A stretch of DNA of 64,000 nt from Cymodocea nodosa (lineage: Eukaryota > Streptophyta > Magnoliopsida > Alismatales > Cymodoceaceae). The DNA lies in NCBI GenBank assembly GCA_036874045.1, contig CM072337.1, positions 8,494,001 to 8,558,000 of the forward strand, read 5' to 3'. The notes below the pieces were generated by a model. That model had not been told where the DNA came from. It searched no databases and worked only from the letters and a program-made list of their open reading frames with translations. The translations under genes and the position numbers were made by a program. Positions 58,070-64,000 of the stretch are shown here, piece by piece (position 1 is the first letter of the stretch; each line of letters begins with the position of its first letter).

Positions 58070-59466
58070 CGGGAAAGATTTTCAAAGAAAGGTTTACGAA
58101 TAACCTAAGTGCCCGTGTAATAAGTGTTTAAATAGGGTTTGAGTCAACGTGTATAAGTCAGGTTTGGATTTTAAATGAGTATTGAATATAGTTTATTCAA
58201 TCAAGGTACCTAAAAAATTCAAGTATAACTCGTTGAGTTAACTAACCTAATGAGTAAAACGCTGTCTAGAGGCAGTTTTAGACATTACCTTATATAACAT
58301 AACGTTCAGTTAGTACACTTTAAAAAAAAACAAGTTTTGGATGCTTTCAACTGAAACCTTTCGAAGACAACACACATGCTACACTTAACATTATCTTGAG
58401 AACATTGTAAACTATTCTAACATTCTCTTCTTATGAATCTAAAATAGTTTATTTGTCTTTTTAAATTGTTTCATCAAGATCATAAGAGGACTTTAATTCA
58501 GATTAACTAAGATTTGTATTCTGAATTATATTAATCTGTTTTGGACATTGTTAATCCTCCCCCTACAAATATACTTCTCATATATTCAATAACATAAAAA
58601 ATATACTTGTATAACAATAGATGTTAAGTATAACTAGACTTTTAAATTTTCTTTTCAGAAACTTCTGTTATCCTGAATTCATCAAAAATGATTTCCAGAA
58701 TCAATTCCTACTGTATATGAATCAAAACACAACTTTGAAGTCAATATGATTAATTCAAGGAGAATAAAAGAATGTATCTCAAATAAACATTTTCAAAAGT
58801 ACTAACGTTGATTCAATAAATCAGTAGTCATATTGGTAGAAACTATATTCAATTCAAAGATATCTGTAATTAATGAAACAACTTTTTCTTTTCAAAACAG
58901 TAAATATTGATAATTTTCTTTAAAAGTTAGTTTGAAAAGCTTGAATCAAACAAGAGCTTTCTAATGTACCCGTGTAATGAGCTTTCAGTCAACAATCTCA
59001 TATCTAATCAGGACCTTAGGTTGCCAGATTTAAAGAATCCTTTTTCAAGACAAAAATCCTTTCATACCTATCTACTCAAGTACAAAAGGCTCGTGATCAA
59101 AATGATCAATAAACTCTCAAAGATTTTCACTTTGTAAGCACTTTTCATTTTAAGCACAGTATATATGTATTCCATTAATACAGATGCAATAAAACCCAAA
59201 TCTCATACAATTTTTACCTCTATGATTTTACTAAAAATATGAATCAGTTTCAAAAAGTTCATACTTTTGATTAACATTTAAGATGATTTACATATAAATT
59301 ATTCTACAAGTTTAATCAATTAAGTCAAATTTATGCATGATCATATGCACTTTCCTTGATTCAAAGAAAACACTTGATCAAAAATTCAGAATTTCAGAAA
59401 TATTTAATGTTTTTCATTTACACTTCCACTTAAAATCGTGAAAACCAATAAAATTGATAACCTACT
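58070..59466 (-). other. Copia A-prime noncoding region
   Basis: Collinear with 26110-27677 and 34228-35814, including the gypsy/copia block at 58920-59130. Ends where LTR C inserts. Confidence 0.75.
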
Positions 59467-59839
59467 TGTTGTGCAGAAAGATCAAACAAACGTGGAGCAT
59501 CTAGGGGTGGCGTGGAGAAGAGATCTGAGTGGAAAAGAGGATTGCGAGTGGAGAATTCAAAGAACAACAAATTTACGTGGTTCCCCAACACGGGTACGTC
59601 AACGGGTGATCAATCTATTGTGATTCATTGCTGTATGGTTGCTGGTACAAAGAAGGGGGAGAACAAAATCAAGGGATGGTTTGGCATGACATCCCTTGGA
59701 CATGGATGACCCCTTACATATATAGGGGCAACAGATGGTGATACCCAAAAGACAAGTTTGCCCCTGTACAAATTATCAAAGAAATACAACCATATTCAAT
59801 GACACATACATATACTTGATGGAAGACACACGCATCACA
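59467..59839 (-). repeat. LTR of a third copia family (C)
   Basis: 373 bases, TGTTGTGCAGAAAG...GCATCACA on plus. The following AATCTCCACCTTGTC is a polypurine tract on the minus strand (GACAAGGTGGAGATT), so this is a 3' LTR whose internal region lies to the right and is interrupted by G3 at 59858. TATATAAGGGG-like sequence (TTACATATATAGGGG) occurs near 59712-59727. Less AT-rich than its surroundings. Confidence 0.75.
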
Positions 59840-59857
59840 AATCTCCACCTTGTCTTT

Positions 59858-61997
59858 TGTTTGGGTTTTCCTAGCACTACACTAGAAAAACTTGGATTTG
59901 TTACTTCTGTTTTTACTTAGTTAATTTATCTTTATGCCTATTCTTTCTTTTAGAAGTAAACAAACAACCTTTAATACAATTTAGATATTAAATCTCATTT
60001 GTACTTTAACTGCAAGTGCATAGTGTCTATTGTATCAGTGTGCAAGTACAGGTTGATCCCACAAGGAATTGCTGACGAACTTGAGAACTATTTGCTTGTT
60101 AAAAATCAAATTTATATATTCAATAAGCTCTTCATTGAATTACAGCTAACTCAACGGACTAAGTTCGTTGAGTTATGGATAACTCAACAGACTAACCTCG
60201 TGGACTTAAGTTAACTCCACGAGCCTGTGTTTTCTTTTTAATACTATTATTTACAAAGGAATTCGGACAACCATTGGGCAATTCCATAGATTATAAATAA
60301 CATCAATTAAGCTCTTTAATGCTAGTTAACATTGGATTTATCATTGAGCAATACTAACATTCAGATAATTCAAACAATAACCATTGAAATCTTTAAGTCT
60401 TTTGAAGGAACCAATTTCAGTAAACTGTAAAACTAAAATAAACATAAAACAATCACAACACTGACAAAGATAACATTAATCACAATACAACACAAACAAT
60501 ACAATACTCAAATACAACATACAAACATAGATAAATTACTTTTAGTATTTTTGTTTTAATATGAACATCGAAATAGGCGACATGTGAAATGTAAAGTAAT
60601 CTCACTTGACAGTAAATACTTCCAACACTACTTGCAATGCGATTACACCATTGAAAATTAAACCACTTACAATTCTATCTCTTCTCCCTATAGAATCGCA
60701 AGTCCAAAATTGCAAGATGATCTCCTCTTCAGCATACAGGCATCAACCCGAAGCCAAGGCTAAAAGCTTTACGATCTCCTCAAATATGAGTCGGCGCTTG
60801 GTGAAAATGGCTTCCTTCCTACGACGCGATCACTCCTCACAATTGTTGTCAAGCACTGTGTTTGGCTCGGAATCGACCCGACATCAGGCAAGTATCCTCA
60901 CAGACCTCCGATGATTGGTGATTATGGTGTGGTGATGGTGATGATGATGGTTGGTGTGGTACTTCAGAGAATTGCATCACCGATCCTCCTCTACACACAC
61001 TGTCCGCCCATCGATCAAACACTTCTTCTTCTTTTCTTCTTTTCTTTTATATTTCTTCGGTAGTAACTGCTTCTGCTTGAATGGTTGGTTGGATTTCCTT
61101 CATTCATATCAACGGCGATGCTTTCTTCTCCTTACGCGATTGAATTCCTGCGTGATACGTGCAAACGTGGTTTTTCTCTTCCAACTGTCTGTTCCTGCAA
61201 CCGGTACAGTGGCATATTAGAAAATATAAAGAAATAAGCTGCTAACATAACGTGTTACCTTAGTGTAATATTCATGTAACTCAACGAGTACAGTTATGCT
61301 AACTTAACGAGTTAAACATGTGCATCTCACGTGATATTCTAAAGCATTTAAATTCAACACGTGCATAAATTTAACTATCCGATGCTCAGGTGCATTTTGG
61401 ATACTTATAAACTTAACTATCCGATGCTCAGGTGCATTTCAGATAGTTATAAATAACTCACTAATATATAACTTAAGTAAATCTACCAGATCTCAACACG
61501 TGTCAACAGTAGTTTAATCATAAAATAACATTTTGGAGAGTTACAGGTCTAACTATCCGATGCTCAGATGCATTTCGGATAGTTACAGCTAACTCACTGA
61601 AAGTTCCCTTAAGTCATTCATTATGGTTTCAACACGTGTACTTCAGGAAATAATAAAATATTCTCTCAAAACATAACTGTTCGACAATTTAAACATAACT
61701 ATCCGATACATGTTCGGTCTATTAAACATAACTGTCCGAATTTGTTCGGTATGTTAAACATAACTGTCTGAAATATCAGAAAATTCAGATATTGAAGAAT
61801 TTCATAGCCTAAAACTTACCGACAGTTCATAAATGTACTAAATTAACATTAATTCCCCCAAATTAAGCATATTCTTCAATTAAAGCATATAATAGTGCAA
61901 TTATAACATAATGGCTTAATTCTTATATGATAAGCTAAATATTATGCAATTAACCATCCTTTAACCGTTAATAATATGCACTTTTTCATTCTAAACA
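59858..61997 (-). repeat. G3 3' LTR, extended with palindromes
   Basis: 2140 bases, longer than the G1 (1963) and G2 (1854) LTRs. TATA box at 61044-61051. The U3 contains an extra cluster at 61370-61775 of TAACTATCCGA/CGGATAGTTA-type half-sites with repeated GATGCTCAGGTGCATTT spacers. CACGTG motifs at 61327, 61359 and 61497 areas. Confidence 0.9.
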
Positions 61998-63780
61998 CTT
62001 CCCCCATACCTAAATTTTGCTAGTCCCTTAGCAAACTAAGATCTAATTAATTGGTCTTTAAAAGTGCTAGAATTAATTCTTCCCCTTTTGTTTTTCTTCT
62101 GTTTAGCATAAAAATATATTCTGTATGTTTCAGTAATCAACCTGCAAATATACTTAGAATATATGTAAATTACATACCAAGTATATCATCATCATATAGG
62201 TGTTAATTATATTATCGTTTGTTCTTCTTTTCATCATTTGTCATCTTGAATTTTCCAATAAGATTTCTAGAAGAAATTTCAACAACATACGAATCAGAGT
62301 ACAATCCAATTCAATCTGATTAAGACAAGTAGAATAAAGAATTGTATCTCCATTAAACAACTTCAAAAGTCAATTCCAGATTCATATTTCAGCAATTCTA
62401 GATAACAGAAAATATACTCGATTCATAAGATATCTGTATTTCACAAAACACTTATATCTTTTCAAAACAGTATATGTATTTTTTTTTTCTTTTTTCTTTT
62501 TTTTTTCTTACTTTAAAAGTTAATTTGACAAGCTTGAATCATACAAGATCTTTCTAATGTACCCATGTAACGAGCTTTCAGTCAACAATCCCAGATCTGA
62601 TCAAGATCTTAGGTTGCCAGATTTCAAGAGTCCTTTTTCAGGTCAACAATCCTTACATACTTATCTGCTCAAGTACAAAAGTCTTGTGATCAAACAAGTC
62701 AATAACTCTCAAATTTTCCCTTTTTTTTTGTTTTTTTGTTTTTTTTTTCAAACTACAACCACAAAACAAAACATTAATCACATACTATATATGTATGTAT
62801 TTCATTAATACAGATGCAGTAAAATGCTAATCTCATATAGTCCTGCTTCTATCAGTTACTGAAATTATGAATCCATAACAATAAGCTCATACTTTTTTTG
62901 TAGTTTAATAAGATCTACACATAAATCATTCTACAAGTTCAATCCGTCAAATTAAATGTATCTTTAATCATATGTGTTTCATTTTATCTAGAATTCGCAT
63001 CTCAGCTCTTTCAGGACTTTAGATAATTTACTGATTTTTTTCATTAAGCATTCTGATTTCATTTTAAAATCATGAAATTGTTAAACTCATGAAATTCAGA
63101 AAAACATAAGATACTATATCTAGATTTGCATAAATAGTAAATTCAATAGCATCTTATATAGCCTTCTAAATATAACAGTCAAGCAATTTATAAAAATTTT
63201 ATAATCTCATTTATTGGATAGTTACAGCAAGTTCATAAAAAAAATTTCAATTTCCACAACTTTGCAGTACCATTTGAATTTCTTTAATTAACAAACTTAC
63301 ATGGCTGTTACTTTAATTACCTCCCCCCCATTCCAACATCTTGCATTGTCCTCAATGTAAAAAGATTTCACAATAAGTACAGTAATTGTAGCAGGCATGA
63401 ATACGGTTTTACTTGATTTAAAATTGAGGATGAGTAATTAGTTACATACCTTGTTTCATTTGTATCTCCTTCTGCATATTCCGATTTTTGATTCTGAAAA
63501 ACTTTTCATTCATAGATAAAAGCAAAATATAAAACAAAATAACATTTAATAGATATTAATAAATCAGTGTCTTGTGTGGAACCCAAGCTCCTATGCCTTT
63601 GGTGGCTCACAAGCAAGCCAGTTGGTTTCCCAGAACAGATACCAACAAACTGGATTGATATTTTGTTTTTGTTTTTTTCTTTTATAAAATAAAAATGAAA
63701 ATTATAAAAAATTTTCTCTTTTTTTTTTTTCTAACAATAAATGCAGAATACACACAACATTAAACACACAAAATCACAGC
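61998..63780 (-). other. G3 3' noncoding region
   Basis: Collinear with the G1 and G2 regions: polypurine tract, shared gypsy/copia block (62515-62715) and the AGGACAATGCA...TGGGGGGGAGG motif (63318-63358). No credible ORF. Confidence 0.8.
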
Positions 63781-64000
63781 TTAAGAACATGATTGAAAAG
63801 TAGAAACAAATGGAATAAATGTATCAGTCTAAGCAAACTTTTTAGGCATAGTTCTTGATATTAATTCTGTTGTAACGCAGTTCTTGTTCTTTCTTAATTT
63901 GTAAACATGTAATATATTATAAATTCCAAATACAAGTGTATTACCATTAATGATATGTAATGTAGAAAGGGATCCTTTTTGGTTCCAGGGTAATGTAGCA
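63781..64000 (-). pseudogene. F-box protein, C-terminal end (G3 copy)
   Basis: Last 72 or so codons of the same F-box protein, truncated by the window edge. It has a one-codon deletion (ELIARRTM reads ELISRTM) and a TGG-to-TAG change that would remove the last 16 residues. Otherwise it is close to the G1 copy (HIINGNTLVFGIYNILHVYKL). It confirms that F-box capture is shared by at least three insertions. Confidence 0.85.

Larger units (their letters stand above)
54042..59466 (-). mobile_element. Copia A-prime: 3' part of a SIRE-like element
   Basis: Minus strand: noncoding region (59466-58070), third ORF (58044-56203), noncoding tail, polypurine tract, 3' LTR (55654-54042). Inserted in G5. 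Gag-pol is not present because the LTR of family C interrupts it at 59467. This copy shows that the third ORF lies directly upstream of the polypurine tract and 3' LTR. Confidence 0.88.
59858..64000 (-). mobile_element. G3: 3' part of an Athila-like gypsy element
   Basis: 3' LTR (59858-61997), polypurine tract (61998-62010), noncoding region and the 3' end of an F-box ORF running off the window. Collinear with G1 and G2. Inserted just inside the polypurine tract of copia C. Confidence 0.88.

Noticed and set aside
59438..59920. Three overlapping 60-65 codon ORFs
   Set aside because: They fall in the copia C LTR and its junctions and do not match any protein family.

Overview
The window is a slab of nested LTR retrotransposons from a flowering plant, probably a eudicot. 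I see no convincing single-copy host gene, and the species cannot be named from this sequence. Evidence for a plant: Athila-like Ty3/gypsy elements with a primer-binding site complementary to tRNA-Asp, SIRE-like Ty1/copia elements with an initiator-tRNA-Met primer site, an F-box plus F-box-associated-domain protein, and very AT-rich sequence with TATA-box LTR promoters.

Layout. 1-7834: G1, a plus-strand deletion derivative of an Athila-like element that keeps LTRs, a gag remnant and an intact F-box ORF. 7835-10017: R3a, the 3' end of another gypsy element on the minus strand. 10018-12401: the 3' part of a SIRE-like copia element (A3, plus strand). 12402-25338: G2, a large minus-strand Athila-like element with 5' LTR, tRNA-Asp site, C-terminal half of gag, integrase, tandem-repeat spacer, accessory ORF, capsid half of gag, an intact F-box ORF and a truncated 3' LTR. 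25339-33573: copia A2, split by R3b (28098-32778). 33574-43007: copia A1 with gag-pol, third ORF and 5' LTR. 43008-45538: inverted copia fragment A4. 45539-47907: 5' end of gypsy G4. 47908-53050: copia B, itself split by a solo LTR (D) with a perfect 5-bp target duplication. 53057-54041: gypsy LTR remnant G5. 54042-59466: copia A-prime (3' LTR, third ORF). 59467-59857: LTR of a third copia family (C). 59858-64000: gypsy G3 (3' LTR, 3' noncoding region, end of a third F-box copy).

How the parts relate. The G (Ty3/gypsy) and A (Ty1/copia) elements belong to different superfamilies, yet here they share three things: a block in U3 of the LTR (58 identical bases), about 200 bases of 3' noncoding sequence, and a homologous accessory protein in the env position. 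Most LTR families and several internal spacers also carry arrays of short imperfect palindromes built on related 10-base half-sites (CGTTGAGTTA, CGTTAAGTTA, CGGATAGTTA, CGGAAGGTTA). Gypsy copies G1, G2 and G3 carry an F-box ORF between the gag capsid half and the polypurine tract; the first two are uninterrupted while neighbouring retroviral-type ORFs have stops. Gag in this gypsy family looks split: the zinc-knuckle half lies straight after the primer site and the capsid half near the 3' end. These are the leads I would follow.

Limits: element boundaries are from LTR ends (TG...CA), internal alignment by eye and target-site context; percent identities, ages and family names need computation.
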